DNA of 46,803 bases from an uncultured Burkholderiales bacterium (GCA_903910745.1 CAIWAO010000019.1:66018-112820); one strand, 5' to 3'. Shown: positions 17,205-26,740, counted from the first letter of the stretch. Notes: a model not told the origin generated them from the sequence alone. Program-made: numbers and translations.

Positions 17205-18818
17205 TTAAGCTTCAGCGCTACGACCTTTGATCGCAAAAAGGCCTTGTGGTCTTTTTTGGATAAAGACAACAATAAACACAAGCACTGCAATTTTGGCAAG
17301 CACTGCGCCAGTCAATCCCTCGAGGATTTTATTGATTATTCCTAATCCAAGTGCTGCGTAAACGGTACCCGCTAGTTGTCCTACGCCACCAAGCACTACC
17401 ACCATGAACGCATCAACGATATATCCCTGACCTAAATCAGGGCCAACATTACCGATCTGACTTAGAGCGCATCCTGCCAGTCCTGCAATACCAGACCCAA
17501 GAGCAAAAGCATATGTGTCGATTCGTGCTGTATTGACTCCCATACAAGCAGCCATAGGCCTGTTTTGAGTAACCCCTCTCACAAACAATCCTAAACGTGT
17601 TTTGGAGATCAACAAAGCCATGCTAAGTAATACGAAGGCAGCAAAACCAATTATTACAATGCGGTTCCAAGGTAGCGTTAAATTGGGCAGGGCTTGTATA
17701 CCTCCGCTCATCCATGATGGGTTTTCAACTGTAACGTTTTGTGCACCAAATATTGTTCTGACCAACTGCATTAGTATCAAGCTAATTCCCCAGGTCGCGA
17801 GTAACGTCTCCAAGGGCCTGCCGTACAAGAAACGCAGCACGGAGCGCTCCAAGACTGCACCAACCAATGCTGCCGTTATAAATGAAACAGGTACAGCGAC
17901 TACCAAGTAAAAGTCAAAAGACGATTCAAAATGGTGTCTAAAAAAAACTTGAATCACGTAAGTTGCATAAGCCCCCACCATCATCAGTTCCCCGTGAGCC
18001 ATATTGATTACGCCCATTAGGCCATAAGTAATAGCTAATCCTAATGCGACCAGCAACAAAATGGAGCTCAAACTAACGCCCGTAAAGAGTGCACCTAGTC
18101 GCTCACCCCAAACCAAAGAGGACACTATTTTCTTGATGGAGTCTTGAATAGCGGCTTTAACCTGAGGGTCAGACTCAACACCAAGCCTTTGGTTGAGCAA
18201 TAGTTGTGTGTCTGGGGAGTGATTCGCAGAAAGTTTCTTTGCCGCTTCAAGTCTTAAGTCGACTTGATCTGAGCTCAGCAATATACTTGATTTGGCAATC
18301 TCGATTTGATCCCGAATATTTTGAATCTGCTCGCTTTTAAAAGCTCGCTCAAGCATATCAAATTTATTTACGTCAGGCTCTTTTTGAAGATCTTTAACTG
18401 CTGCAAGTCTTTCTTTCGGGTTTAAGCTAAATAGCCTCAAAGCAGATAAAGCGGAGTCTAGTTCTCCACGCATTCTGTTGTTGCTAACAACGTCTTGAGC
18501 TTGCGCAGGGATGCTCATGCTCTCGCCATTTATAGGATCTATGGCCTGATTGTTTTTGATTATAAAAACACGCGACTCTGATATTTTCACACTATCATCA
18601 GACAATGCCTGTAAAAATTGAATCGTTTTTTCATCTGGTTCTTTGATAACTTGCTGTAAGACTTCAAGCCTTTGATCAGTCTCTCCCATGGATAGGGCGC
18701 TTGCCTGCTTTGCTGTTAACGCATGCGCATTATGCGTAATCATAAGCAGCATTAAGCATGTAAATAAAAGTTCAAGCAAACAATTTGCTTTGTTGCTATT
18801 TTTGATGATCATACCCAT
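17205..18818 (-). CDS. urtB: Urea ABC transporter permease UrtB with periplasmic N-terminal domain
   Basis: A 537-residue permease. It begins with a signal-like hydrophobic segment (to about residue 33), followed by a soluble region of ~200 residues with repeated helical motifs (QRLEVLQQVI, KERLAAVKDL, DLRLEAAKKL), then the LivH-type membrane domain from about residue 240. GLAITYGLMGVINMAHGE and the C-terminal MVVVLGGVGQLAGTVYAALG are diagnostic. The long N-terminal domain is usual for proteobacterial UrtB but absent from amino-acid LivH proteins. Two possible ATG starts lie two codons apart (18818 and 18812). A strong hairpin lies in the 193 bp between urtA and urtB. Confidence 0.93.
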   Translation of the reverse strand: MGMIIKNSNKANCLLELLFTCLMLLMITHNAHALTAKQASALSMGETDQRLEVLQQVIKEPDEKTIQFLQALSDDSVKISESRVFIIKNNQAIDPINGESMSIPAQAQDVVSNNRMRGELDSALSALRLFSLNPKERLAAVKDLQKEPDVNKFDMLERAFKSEQIQNIRDQIEIAKSSILLSSDQVDLRLEAAKKLSANHSPDTQLLLNQRLGVESDPQVKAAIQDSIKKIVSSLVWGERLGALFTGVSLSSILLLVALGLAITYGLMGVINMAHGELMMVGAYATYVIQVFFRHHFESSFDFYLVVAVPVSFITAALVGAVLERSVLRFLYGRPLETLLATWGISLILMQLVRTIFGAQNVTVENPSWMSGGIQALPNLTLPWNRIVIIGFAAFVLLSMALLISKTRLGLFVRGVTQNRPMAACMGVNTARIDTYAFALGSGIAGLAGCALSQIGNVGPDLGQGYIVDAFMVVVLGGVGQLAGTVYAALGLGIINKILEGLTGAVLAKIAVLVFIVVFIQKRPQGLFAIKGRSAEA

Positions 18819-18950
18819 AAATTACTTCGGTTTTAGCTTACAACAGCTCTTATTCCATTAGAAAAACTAAAACAACTACTATAACCCATGCAAGGGTTAA
18901 TTAATTTCAAACTGTATTTTGCTCAACTAACTCAATACCCATATTTCATA

Positions 18951-18987
18951 AAAATGGGGGAAAGCAGATATGTCTTTCCCCCATTTT
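18951..18987 (-). terminator. Strong hairpin between urtA and urtB (attenuator or mRNA stabiliser)
   Basis: AAAATGGGGGAAAG (18951-18964) is perfectly complementary to CTTTCCCCCATTTT (18974-18987), giving a 14-bp stem with a 9-nt loop. In the direction of urt transcription it ends in a short T-run (ATTTTTATG). It lies between the binding-protein gene and the permease genes, where partial termination or protection of the upstream message would raise UrtA above the membrane subunits. Confidence 0.75.
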
Positions 18988-19011
18988 ATTCATATCAATT
19001 GGATATAAATA

Positions 19012-20286
19012 TTACTTCTTCACAGGCTCATCAGGCTTCTTGTCATTGCCTTCAATGTATGGGCTCCAAGGCTTAGCCTTAACTGGCTCTTTTGTACTCC
19101 AAACCACATTAAATTGTCCATCGGCCTTAATTTCGCCAATAAATACAGATTTGTGTAAGTGATGATTCTTAGCATCCATCATAGATGTGATTCCACTTGG
19201 AGCTTTGAAAGTTTGACCACCCATAGCAGCGATTACTTTATCTACGTCTGTAGACTTAGCCTTCTCAACGGCTTGCTTCCACATATTGATACCAATGTAA
19301 GTTGCCTCCATTGGATCATTAGTTAAGGGTTTGTCCATGTGGCCAGGGATCTTATGTGCCTTAGCATAAGCAGACCACTTCTTGATGAATTCATCGTTAG
19401 TTGGGTTCTTAATACTCATGAAGTAATTCCAAGCAGCAAGGTGTCCAACCAAAGGCTTGGTATCAACTCCGCGCAGCTCCTCCTCGCCGACTGAGAATGC
19501 AACAACAGGTACATCCTTAGCCTTCAAACCAGCATTTCCTAACTCTTTGTAAAAAGGTACATTTGAGTCGCCGTTGATTGTTGAAACCACTGCAGTTTTA
19601 CCACCGGCTGAAAACTTCTTGATATCAGCAACGATTGTTTGATAGTCTGAGTGACCAAATGGTGTGTACTTCTCATCTATGTCAGTATCAGCAACGCCTT
19701 TGCTTTTGAGGTAAGCGCGTAAAATTTTGTTTGTTGTACGTGGGTAAACATAATCCGTACCAAGTAGAACCCAACGCTTGGCACCACCGCCCTCTTTGCT
19801 CATCAAATAATCGACAGCAGGAATGGCTTGTTGGTTAGGAGCTGCGCCTGTGTAAAACACGTTCTTTGATAATTCCTCACCTTCGTACTGAACCGGGTAG
19901 AACAACAAACCATTCAACTCTTCATACACTGGCAATACAGACTTACGGCTAACAGAAGTCCAGCAACCAAAAGTCACTGCAACCTTATCTTGTGTCAGCA
20001 ATTGCTTAGCCTTCTCAGCAAATAAAGGCCAATTAGATGCGGGATCTACGACAACTGGCTCAAGCTTTTTACCCAAAACTCCACCCTTGGCATTAATTTC
20101 TTCAATTGCCATCAAAACTGTATCTTTAAGAACAGTTTCTGAAATTGCCATAGTGCCTGATAAAGAGTGCAATACGCCCACTTTAATAGTGTCCGCTGCA
20201 AGAGCTTGGGGAGCAAAAACCAAAGATCCAGAAACCATTGCAGCAGCAGCAGCAAGAGCTTTTAAATTACCACGTCTATTCAACAT
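19012..20286 (-). CDS. urtA: Urea ABC transporter substrate-binding protein UrtA
   Basis: A 424-residue periplasmic binding protein for urea, of the Leu/Ile/Val-binding fold. The signal peptide MLNRRGNLKALAAAAAMV...ALAAD is cleaved near residue 29, and the mature start DTIKVGVLHSLSGTMAISE is the UrtA signature. FGCWTSVSRKSVLPVYE near residue 90 and FYPVQYEGEE near 115 are also typical. I use the ATG at 20286, preceded by GGAG at good spacing, rather than the in-frame start at 20343, which would add 19 residues before the signal peptide. Expression should come from the sigma-54 promoter at 20370-20385. Confidence 0.95.
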   Translation of the reverse strand: MLNRRGNLKALAAAAAMVSGSLVFAPQALAADTIKVGVLHSLSGTMAISETVLKDTVLMAIEEINAKGGVLGKKLEPVVVDPASNWPLFAEKAKQLLTQDKVAVTFGCWTSVSRKSVLPVYEELNGLLFYPVQYEGEELSKNVFYTGAAPNQQAIPAVDYLMSKEGGGAKRWVLLGTDYVYPRTTNKILRAYLKSKGVADTDIDEKYTPFGHSDYQTIVADIKKFSAGGKTAVVSTINGDSNVPFYKELGNAGLKAKDVPVVAFSVGEEELRGVDTKPLVGHLAAWNYFMSIKNPTNDEFIKKWSAYAKAHKIPGHMDKPLTNDPMEATYIGINMWKQAVEKAKSTDVDKVIAAMGGQTFKAPSGITSMMDAKNHHLHKSVFIGEIKADGQFNVVWSTKEPVKAKPWSPYIEGNDKKPDEPVKK

Positions 20287-20369
20287 AAACAACTCCAAAG
20301 GTGAAGAGTAAAAGAAATTACAAAAAGAAAAATAACTTAGCAAGTTTTCAGAATGCTATTTTTGTTGTA

Positions 20370-20385
20370 TGCAACCACCGTGCCA
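20370..20385 (-). promoter_or_regulatory. Sigma-54 promoter of the urt operon
   Basis: On the minus strand the sequence is TGGCACGGTGGTTGCA, matching the sigma-54 consensus TGGCACG-N4-TTGCW at every specified position, with GG and GC ten bases apart. The expected start is near 20358, about 70 nt before the urtA ATG. Sigma-54 promoters need an enhancer-binding activator such as NtrC; matching sites lie at 20489-20536. Confidence 0.85.
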
Positions 20386-20488
20386 TATAACCTTATATCT
20401 ATACACCGCTTCAATACCGCATTTAATATTACCTTTTGATTACAAATTACGATTAAAATTGCGTGATTGATTTACATCCAAATTTAAA

Positions 20489-20536
20489 AACACTAAATTG
20501 GTGCGTTTGATGTAAGTGCCGCACCAAAATTGGATA
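20489..20536. promoter_or_regulatory. Two NtrC-like upstream activator sites
   Basis: Site 1, AACACTAAATTGGTGCG (20489-20505), matches TGCACY-N5-RGTGCA at 9 of 12 positions. Site 2 (20520-20536) has one strong arm, CGCACC, and a weak second arm. The centres are 31 bp apart, close to three helical turns, as with paired NtrC sites at other nitrogen-regulated promoters. They lie about 140 and 170 bp before the predicted urt start. TTGGTGCG and CGCACCAA also form a perfect 8-bp inverted repeat with a 14-bp spacer. Confidence 0.6.
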
Positions 20537-20696
20537 GTTATCAAATTCAATTTCATATTGAGTTTTATTTAAGCTTTGGCATACGGATACTGGGCGTGGA
20601 TAATAGATTCAGTCATGTTAACTTTCAGCAGCGAAATCAATTGCTTGTTTACAGTTAAAAATTTATTCACATTGATTTACTAATAAGAGACTTCAA

Positions 20697-20999
20697 ATGG
20701 AACTAACACCGAGAGAGAAAGATAAGTTGCTCATCTTTACCGCTTCACTTTTGGCAGAAAGAAGAAAGGCTAAGGGCCTCAAACTTAATTACCCAGAGGC
20801 GGTTGCACTGATTTCTGCTGCGGTAATGGAAGGAGCTCGTGAGGGAAAAACAGTTGCTGAGCTGATGAGCTCCGGTAGAAACATATTAACCAGGTCAGAT
20901 GTAATGGATGGAATTGCTGAGATGATTCCCGATATACAAGTTGAGGCAACCTTTCCAGACGGAACTAAATTAGTAACCGTGCATCAACCCATAGTTTAA
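20697..20999 (+). CDS. ureA: Urease gamma subunit UreA
   Basis: A 100-residue structural subunit of cytosolic urease, which hydrolyses urea to ammonia and carbamate. It begins [20 protein letters not shown] and carries [21 protein letters not shown] near residues 25-45 and [18 protein letters not shown] at the end, all family hallmarks, with the usual length. It is the first gene of ureABCEFG and is divergent from urtA. The 101 bp before ureB contain an inverted repeat, GTGTG-N9-CACAC (21041-21059), and no Shine-Dalgarno beyond the final bases. Confidence 0.97.
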   Translation: MELTPREKDKLLIFTASLLAERRKAKGLKLNYPEAVALISAAVMEGAREGKTVAELMSSGRNILTRSDVMDGIAEMIPDIQVEATFPDGTKLVTVHQPIV

Positions 21000-21100
21000 G
21001 TAAGATATGATTTTAAGTAACAAGTGATTTTCTTATTTAGGTGTGCAATACATTCACACATTAATTTAACTTTAATATTTAATCAATAAGCGGTGCACAT

Positions 21101-21445
21101 ATGATTCCTGGAGAACTTTTTACCTTGCCTGGCACGCATGAAATCAATACTGGTAGAAGAACCGTCGAAATGATTGTTCAAAATGCAAGCAACAGGCCCA
21201 TTCAAGTTGGCTCACATTACCATTTCGCAGAAACAAATGGAGCGCTCTCATTCAACCGAGAACTCTCTGTTGGGATGCGTTTAAATATTGCGTCCGGTAC
21301 AGCTGTCAGATTTGAACCTGGTCAACAAAGAACGGTTGAGCTTGTTGAATACGCGGGTAGTAAATTAATTTACGGTTTCAGAGGCATGTACCAGGGACCA
21401 GTTTCTTCGTCTACAGAAACAGATACAAAGGGAGCTAAGAAATGA
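21101..21445 (+). CDS. ureB: Urease beta subunit UreB
   Basis: A 114-residue structural subunit. [19 protein letters not shown] at the start and [18 protein letters not shown] near residue 46 are diagnostic, followed by [20 protein letters not shown]. The last residues ([13 protein letters not shown]) are a polar tail. Its stop overlaps the ureC start by 4 bp, so beta and alpha subunits are translationally coupled. Confidence 0.97.
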   Translation: MIPGELFTLPGTHEINTGRRTVEMIVQNASNRPIQVGSHYHFAETNGALSFNRELSVGMRLNIASGTAVRFEPGQQRTVELVEYAGSKLIYGFRGMYQGPVSSSTETDTKGAKK

Positions 21446-23160
21446 GCAGTATCGATAGACGTGCTTATGCAGAGATGTTTGGTCCGACTACTGGGGATCG
21501 TTTGCGTCTAGCAGACACCTCACTCATCTTGGAGGTAGAGGACGACCTCACCCTGCGTGCAGGCTCATACGGTGAGGAGGTTAAATTTGGTGGAGGTAAA
21601 ACCATCAGAGACGGAATGGCGCAAAGTCAACGCTCGAGCTCACAAGGGGCAATGGATACGGTTCTCACTAACGCATTGATCATTGATCACTGGGGTATTG
21701 TGAAAGCGGACATTGGTTTGAAGATGGGAAGAATTGCCGCTATCGGCAAAGCAGGGAACCCAGATACTCAACCTGGGGTTGACATCATCATTGGTCCTGG
21801 CACAGAAATAGTTAGTTGTGAGGGGATGATAGTTACGGCTGGTGGAATTGATACCCATATTCATTTCATCGCACCTCAACAAATTGAGGAGGCCCTCACC
21901 AGTGGTGTGACTACAATGATTGGTGGCGGAACCGGCCCAGCAACAGGAACTTTTGCTACAACTTGCACACCAGGTGCTTGGAACCTTGAACGCATGTTGC
22001 AAGCGGCAGACGCGTTCCCTATGAACCTAGGTTTTTTGGGCAAAGGCAACGCCTCACTACCCCAAGCACTTACAGAACAAATTGATGCAGGAGCCATTGG
22101 ACTCAAACTTCATGAGGACTGGGGGACAACTCCCGCAGCCATAGATAATTGTTTAAATGTTGCTGAGGAAACTGACACACAAGTGGCAATTCACACCGAT
22201 ACTTTAAATGAGTCAGGTTTTGTAGAAGACACAGTTGCTGCATTTAAAGGGAGAACTATTCACACCTTTCATACTGAGGGCGCTGGGGGTGGACATGCTC
22301 CTGATATTCTAAAAGTAGTGGGTGAGGCTAACGTTCTCCCCTCCTCAACCAATCCAACTAGACCTTACACCATCAACACGCTTGATGAACATGTGGACAT
22401 GCTGATGGTTTGCCACCATCTAGATGCATCCATTGCTGAGGATCTAGCTTTCGCAGAGAGCAGGATTAGAAAGGAAACCATTGCGGCAGAGGACATACTT
22501 CATGATTTGGGAGCGATTAGTATGTTTAGCTCCGACAGCCAAGCCATGGGACGTGTTGGAGAAGTGATACTTAGGTGCTGGCAAACTGCTCACAAAATGA
22601 AAGAGCAAAGAGGGAAACTCCCCGGAGACTCCAATTTGCATGACAATGCACGTATCAAACGCTACATTGCTAAATTCACCATTAATCCAGCAATTGCGCA
22701 CGGCATTTCCCACGAAGTAGGTAGTTTAGAGGTCGGTAAATGGGCTGACATTGTGATTTGGAAACCCGCATTTTTTGGGGTTAAGCCAAGCATCATCATG
22801 AAAGGTGGCTTTATTGCGATGGCTGCAATGGGCGATCCAAACGCATCTATACCAACTCCTCAACCTGTTCATTACCGTCCTATGTTTGGTGCTTTTGGTG
22901 GAGCAATTGCCAAAACATCTCTCACATTTGTTTCAGGGTCTGGTATCAAAAACGGTGTTGGATCAAAATTTGGACTTCAGAAAAATCTTAGTGCGGTTAA
23001 AAATATAAGGTCTATCGGGAAAAAAGACATGATCCACAACCATTATCTGCCAGTCATGGAGGTTGATGCACAAAGCTATGCAGTAAGAGCTGACGGACAG
23101 CTATTAACCTGCGAGCCTGCAACCTCACTTCCTATGACTCAAAGATACTTTTTATTCTGA
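21442..23160 (+). CDS. ureC: Urease alpha (catalytic) subunit UreC
   Basis: A 572-residue catalytic subunit with the dinickel centre. The metal and catalytic residues can all be seen: DTHIHF (two His) near residue 137, the carbamylated Lys in GLKLHEDWG near 220, HTDTLNE near 249, [15 protein letters not shown] near 275, the mobile-flap Cys-His in MVCHHLD near 322, and Asp in [12 protein letters not shown] near 363. The protein begins [20 protein letters not shown] and ends near MTQRYFLF, both typical, with normal length. It looks intact and functional. Confidence 0.98.
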   Translation: MSSIDRRAYAEMFGPTTGDRLRLADTSLILEVEDDLTLRAGSYGEEVKFGGGKTIRDGMAQSQRSSSQGAMDTVLTNALIIDHWGIVKADIGLKMGRIAAIGKAGNPDTQPGVDIIIGPGTEIVSCEGMIVTAGGIDTHIHFIAPQQIEEALTSGVTTMIGGGTGPATGTFATTCTPGAWNLERMLQAADAFPMNLGFLGKGNASLPQALTEQIDAGAIGLKLHEDWGTTPAAIDNCLNVAEETDTQVAIHTDTLNESGFVEDTVAAFKGRTIHTFHTEGAGGGHAPDILKVVGEANVLPSSTNPTRPYTINTLDEHVDMLMVCHHLDASIAEDLAFAESRIRKETIAAEDILHDLGAISMFSSDSQAMGRVGEVILRCWQTAHKMKEQRGKLPGDSNLHDNARIKRYIAKFTINPAIAHGISHEVGSLEVGKWADIVIWKPAFFGVKPSIIMKGGFIAMAAMGDPNASIPTPQPVHYRPMFGAFGGAIAKTSLTFVSGSGIKNGVGSKFGLQKNLSAVKNIRSIGKKDMIHNHYLPVMEVDAQSYAVRADGQLLTCEPATSLPMTQRYFLF

Positions 23161-23162
23161 TT

Positions 23163-23735
23163 ATGATTATTTACTCTAAATGCATTCCAGGTGCTAAGTC
23201 AATTGCTAAAGTCATAGTCAACAGAGCTCCTACAATCACACTGGATTGGGATACTAGACAAAAAAGTAGATTTGAAAGCACTGACTCTAACGGCCATACC
23301 GTTGGGATCTTTTTGCCAAGAGGAAGCGTGGTCAGGGGTAACGATTTATTGGTGGGTGAGGACGGCTCATTCTTAAGAGTGGTCGCAGCCCCTCAGCCAG
23401 TTCTAAAGATTACCCACTGTCCTCATCACGGTAGCCCATTTGATTTAACTCGAGCTGCATACCACCTAGGTAACAGACACGTCCCTATAGAGCTACAGGC
23501 AGACCACCTCAAAATAGAGCCAGATCACGTACTAAAAGCTATGCTTGAATCGATGCACATGATCGTTCATTCGGTGGAGGAAAGTTTTGAGCCCGAAAAC
23601 GGTGCTTACGGTGCTCACCATGCTCATTCAACCGGACATGGGCACGGTGAAGGCCACGCTCACTCACATGATCAAAATCATGGCCACCAACACCCTCATG
23701 AACATGATGCCGCTCACCACCATCACGAGCACTGA
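23163..23735 (+). CDS. ureE: Urease nickel chaperone UreE with His-rich tail
   Basis: A 190-residue nickel-binding chaperone. The peptide-binding N-terminal domain covers about residues 1-70, the metal-binding domain ~75-145 (with HCPHHGSPFDLTRAAYHLGNRHVP), and the last ~45 residues form a tail with about 18 histidines in alternating H-x-H patterns. Such tails bind several extra nickel ions and suit nickel storage. The gene begins 2 bp after the ureC stop. The overall fold and length agree with UreE. Confidence 0.95.
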   Translation: MIIYSKCIPGAKSIAKVIVNRAPTITLDWDTRQKSRFESTDSNGHTVGIFLPRGSVVRGNDLLVGEDGSFLRVVAAPQPVLKITHCPHHGSPFDLTRAAYHLGNRHVPIELQADHLKIEPDHVLKAMLESMHMIVHSVEESFEPENGAYGAHHAHSTGHGHGEGHAHSHDQNHGHQHPHEHDAAHHHHEH

Positions 23736-23766
23736 AAATTAGAGTTCATTTCAAAATAGCCGCGTT

Positions 23767-24453
23767 GTGAACTCCTTAGACCCCGCTGCTCTTCTCTTAC
23801 TGATGCAGTTGTCCTCACCGGCCCTGCCGGTCGGGGGATTCTCCTATTCCGAAGGTATTGAGTCCGCTGTAGACGCTGGTTGGATTAGTGATGAGCAAAC
23901 TGCAAGTGCGTGGATATGCGATCAATTGGAGTTGTCCCTTGCAAGATCTGACTTAAGTGTGCTGGGTGAAGCTGTAAAAGCATGGAGAATATTTGATACG
24001 CCTCGTCTGAAATCACTTAATGATTGGATCATCCAAACTAGAGAGTCAAGTGAGGCAAGGCTACAGACTGAACAAATGGGAAGATCTTTGGTTGAATGGA
24101 TTAAAAACCAGGACGTGGTCGACCAACTTAGGTTAGATGCTTTGAACGCACTTTCACCCACCTGGCCTCTAAGTTTTGCACTTGTCGTCTCGAGTTTGAA
24201 TGTGGAGATTACAGATTGTCTTTTGGCTTATGCTTTTTCTTGGGCAGAAAATATGGTTCAAGCCTCTATCAAATCCGTACCCTTAGGTCAAAAATCTGGT
24301 CAACGTATTTTAGCTACTCTTAGACAAAAAATACCTGAAGCAGTTCAATATGCGCTCGCCCTAAGCGATAATGATCGTCAAACTTTCACGCCCGGGCTAG
24401 CCATACTTAGCTCATTACATGAAACCCAATACTCTCGACTATTTCGCTCATGA
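23767..24453 (+). CDS. ureF: Urease accessory protein UreF
   Basis: A 228-residue all-helical chaperone that, with UreD and UreG, forms the activation complex. [24 protein letters not shown] near residues 9-32 is the family signature; SLPLGQ-like [13 protein letters not shown] near 175 is also conserved. The start is GTG at 23767. The stop overlaps the ureG start by 4 bp. Confidence 0.94.
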   Translation: MNSLDPAALLLLMQLSSPALPVGGFSYSEGIESAVDAGWISDEQTASAWICDQLELSLARSDLSVLGEAVKAWRIFDTPRLKSLNDWIIQTRESSEARLQTEQMGRSLVEWIKNQDVVDQLRLDALNALSPTWPLSFALVVSSLNVEITDCLLAYAFSWAENMVQASIKSVPLGQKSGQRILATLRQKIPEAVQYALALSDNDRQTFTPGLAILSSLHETQYSRLFRS

Positions 24454-25109
24454 CAGCACTTCATCATATCCCTAAGCGCACCAAAAAACTCCCCCCCCTT
24501 CGTGTTGGCATTGGAGGTCCGGTGGGTTCTGGAAAAACAACTTTGCTAGAAATGCTTTGCAAAGAAATGAAAAGCAAATGGGATTTAGTTGCCATTACCA
24601 ATGATATTTACACCAAAGAAGACCAGCGCATTTTGACTGAAAGCGGTGCTCTCATCTCAGAGCGAATCATGGGAGTGGAAACAGGAGGATGCCCACACAC
24701 TGCGATTCGTGAGGATGCATCCATTAATTTAGAAGCTATCGACAGAATGCTTGAGCGCTACCCTGATGCAGATATTGTCTTTGTAGAAAGCGGAGGAGAT
24801 AACCTTGCTGCAACCTTTAGCCCAGAGCTTAGTGACTTGACTATCTACGTCATAGATGTCGCTGCAGGTGAGAAAATCCCAAGAAAAGGTGGACCCGGCA
24901 TCACGAAAAGCGATCTATTTGTGATCAATAAAACAGATTTGGCTGTTCACGTAGGTGCAGATCTGGGGGTCATGGAGGAGGATACTCAGCGCATGAGAAA
25001 CTCAAAGAGCGGAGTAAAACCCTACGTCATGACCAATCTTAAAACTTTAAGCGGAGTAAGCGAAGTCGTAAGCTTTATAGAAACTCACGGGATGCTTAAT
25101 ATCCACTAG
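24450..25109 (+). CDS. ureG: Urease accessory GTPase UreG
   Basis: A 219-residue SIMIBI-class GTPase that delivers nickel to urease. The P-loop is [13 protein letters not shown] near residue 22, followed by [15 protein letters not shown], the nickel-binding CPH in [11 protein letters not shown] near 77, [18 protein letters not shown] near 110 and the guanine-specificity motif NKTDLA near 155. It is the last gene of the urease operon; an intrinsic terminator follows 16 bp downstream. Confidence 0.97.
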   Translation: MTALHHIPKRTKKLPPLRVGIGGPVGSGKTTLLEMLCKEMKSKWDLVAITNDIYTKEDQRILTESGALISERIMGVETGGCPHTAIREDASINLEAIDRMLERYPDADIVFVESGGDNLAATFSPELSDLTIYVIDVAAGEKIPRKGGPGITKSDLFVINKTDLAVHVGADLGVMEEDTQRMRNSKSGVKPYVMTNLKTLSGVSEVVSFIETHGMLNIH

Positions 25110-25125
25110 ATTTTGAAAAATTAAG

Positions 25126-25161
25126 AGAGCTTCTAGAATTTTATTAAGCTCTACTTTTTTT
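25126..25161 (+). terminator. Intrinsic terminator after ureG
   Basis: AGAGCTT (25126-25132) pairs with AAGCTCT (25146-25152) around a 13-nt loop, followed by a run of seven T at 25155-25161. It ends the ureABCEFG transcript. Confidence 0.75.
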
Positions 25162-25239
25162 GAAACACACCAACCTTTAATGGTTAAACCCGTTCAATTC
25201 ATCTTTAATCAATTTAGTTTAAACCACGGAGACAATACT

Positions 25240-26634
25240 ATGTCAAAAGCGATTGCCACCCAAAATATTGCGAGAAAAGCGCAAACAGATGCACCTCCTG
25301 TTACAAAAATGTTGGCTGAGTTTGCTGTAACTCATCCCTCCAAGGGGTGGTCTCAAGAAATTGAGGATCAAGCTCACAGGACTTTTGCCAATTGGGCTGG
25401 CTGTGCGGTTGGACCCTCTGACCATGAAACAGTAGAGTTTGCCCTCGGTGCAATTAAGGAATTCTCACCCGCGCCACAAGCTTCACTCTTAGGTCGATCA
25501 GAGAAAGTGGATATGGCCAATGCCGCGTTTATCAACGGCATCAGCTCACACACTTTCGACTTTGATGATACCCATCTGAAAACTATCATCCACCCCGCTG
25601 GCCCCGTAGCTTCTGCAATTCTTGCTATGGGCGAGCATCTCAAATTAACAGGGCGTGAATTAATTGATGCACTCGTCATTGGAATTGAAGTTTCTTGTCG
25701 AGTCGGTAACACCATTTATCCTGACCATTACGATAGAGGATGGCACATCACGGGCTCAACCGGTATGCTAGGTAGCGCTGCAGCTTGCTCAAGGCTACTC
25801 GGCCTATCTGCGGATCAAACCCAAATGGCACTAGGAATCGCTGCATCCCAGCCAGTTGGGCTAAGAGAGCAATTTGGCACTATGACCAAACCTTTGCATC
25901 CAGGTGCTGCTGCTAAGGTCGGGCTTACCTCTGCATTGATGGCTAAACACGGGTACACATCGTCACTGCGAGCATTGGAGGCACCCAGAGGTCTCATCCA
26001 AGTTTATTCTGATAAAACCGACTGGTCTGAGATCACAGAAAACTTAGGTGGCTCCTGGGAAATTGGCCTCAATACTTACAAGCCTTTCGCATGCGGTATT
26101 GTGATTCATCCCTCAATTGATGGCTGTGTCCAACTTCGTGAGAAGCTGAACATAAATGCGACCCAGGTTAAAAAGATCAGTGTTCGGGTGCACCCTTTGG
26201 TTCAAGAGCTTACGGGCAAAAAAACGCCTAAAGACGGACTTGAAGGTAAATTTAGCGTCTACCACTCCTGCGCAGTAGCGTTTATTACTGGTCGAGCAAC
26301 TGAGCATGAATATGCGGACGATGTGGTCAACCGCGCCGATGTCCTTGAACTTCGCTCCAAAGTGGAGCTCATCGTCGATCCACAGATGTATGAGGCCTCC
26401 TGCGATGTCAAGCTTGAGACAGTAAGCGGTGAAGTTCACGAAATTCACGTTGAACATGCTGTGGGTAGTTTAGAGCGTCCAATGAGCAACTCACAACTCA
26501 AAGCTAAATTCGTGGATCAAAGCGAGCCCATTCTTGGGTTAGAGAAAACCAACCAGGCATGGGACGCATGTATGAACCTGGGCGGGTTGACAAATTTAGA
26601 TGTCCTTTTTAAGGCAATAACACTTCAGAAGTAA
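25240..26634 (+). CDS. MmgE/PrpD family protein
   Basis: A 464-residue cytosolic protein of the MmgE/PrpD family, which includes 2-methylcitrate dehydratase and cis-aconitate decarboxylase. NWAGCAVGPSDHETVE near residue 50, the HTFDFDDTH segment near 105, HPAGPVASAILAMGE near 118, and ASQPVGLREQFGTMTKPLHPG near 205 follow the family pattern. I use the ATG at 25240 with GGAG upstream; a longer in-frame form from 25180 adds 20 residues without a clear ribosome-binding site. It stands alone, downstream of the urease terminator, without prpB, prpC or acnD beside it, so a methylcitrate role is unlikely from context. Substrate unknown. Confidence 0.85.
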   Translation: MSKAIATQNIARKAQTDAPPVTKMLAEFAVTHPSKGWSQEIEDQAHRTFANWAGCAVGPSDHETVEFALGAIKEFSPAPQASLLGRSEKVDMANAAFINGISSHTFDFDDTHLKTIIHPAGPVASAILAMGEHLKLTGRELIDALVIGIEVSCRVGNTIYPDHYDRGWHITGSTGMLGSAAACSRLLGLSADQTQMALGIAASQPVGLREQFGTMTKPLHPGAAAKVGLTSALMAKHGYTSSLRALEAPRGLIQVYSDKTDWSEITENLGGSWEIGLNTYKPFACGIVIHPSIDGCVQLREKLNINATQVKKISVRVHPLVQELTGKKTPKDGLEGKFSVYHSCAVAFITGRATEHEYADDVVNRADVLELRSKVELIVDPQMYEASCDVKLETVSGEVHEIHVEHAVGSLERPMSNSQLKAKFVDQSEPILGLEKTNQAWDACMNLGGLTNLDVLFKAITLQK

Positions 26635-26740
26635 ACTCTGCTGTCGATTAAGCTTAGTCGTCCACATTTTTAAAAATCGTGGAGGGCAACTGCACGGCTA
26701 TTTGAATTTAAGCCAGAGGCCAATTTGATTAGGGGTTTTA

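Larger units (their letters stand above)
20287..20696. other. Divergent regulatory region between urtA and ureA
   Basis: This 410-bp stretch has no gene. It holds the urt sigma-54 promoter and NtrC-like sites listed separately. For the ureA direction I found no GG-N10-GC sigma-54 element, and only weak A/T-rich candidates for a sigma-70 promoter. A TTGGCATACGGATACT string at about 20577-20592 resembles a -24 element but lacks the GC of -12. The sequence before ureA is A/T rich, with only AGAGA (20687-20691) as a weak ribosome-binding site. Confidence 0.6.

Noticed and set aside
20577-20592. Possible sigma-54 promoter for ureA
   Set aside because: TTGGCA is present but the GC ten bases after GG is missing (CT instead).
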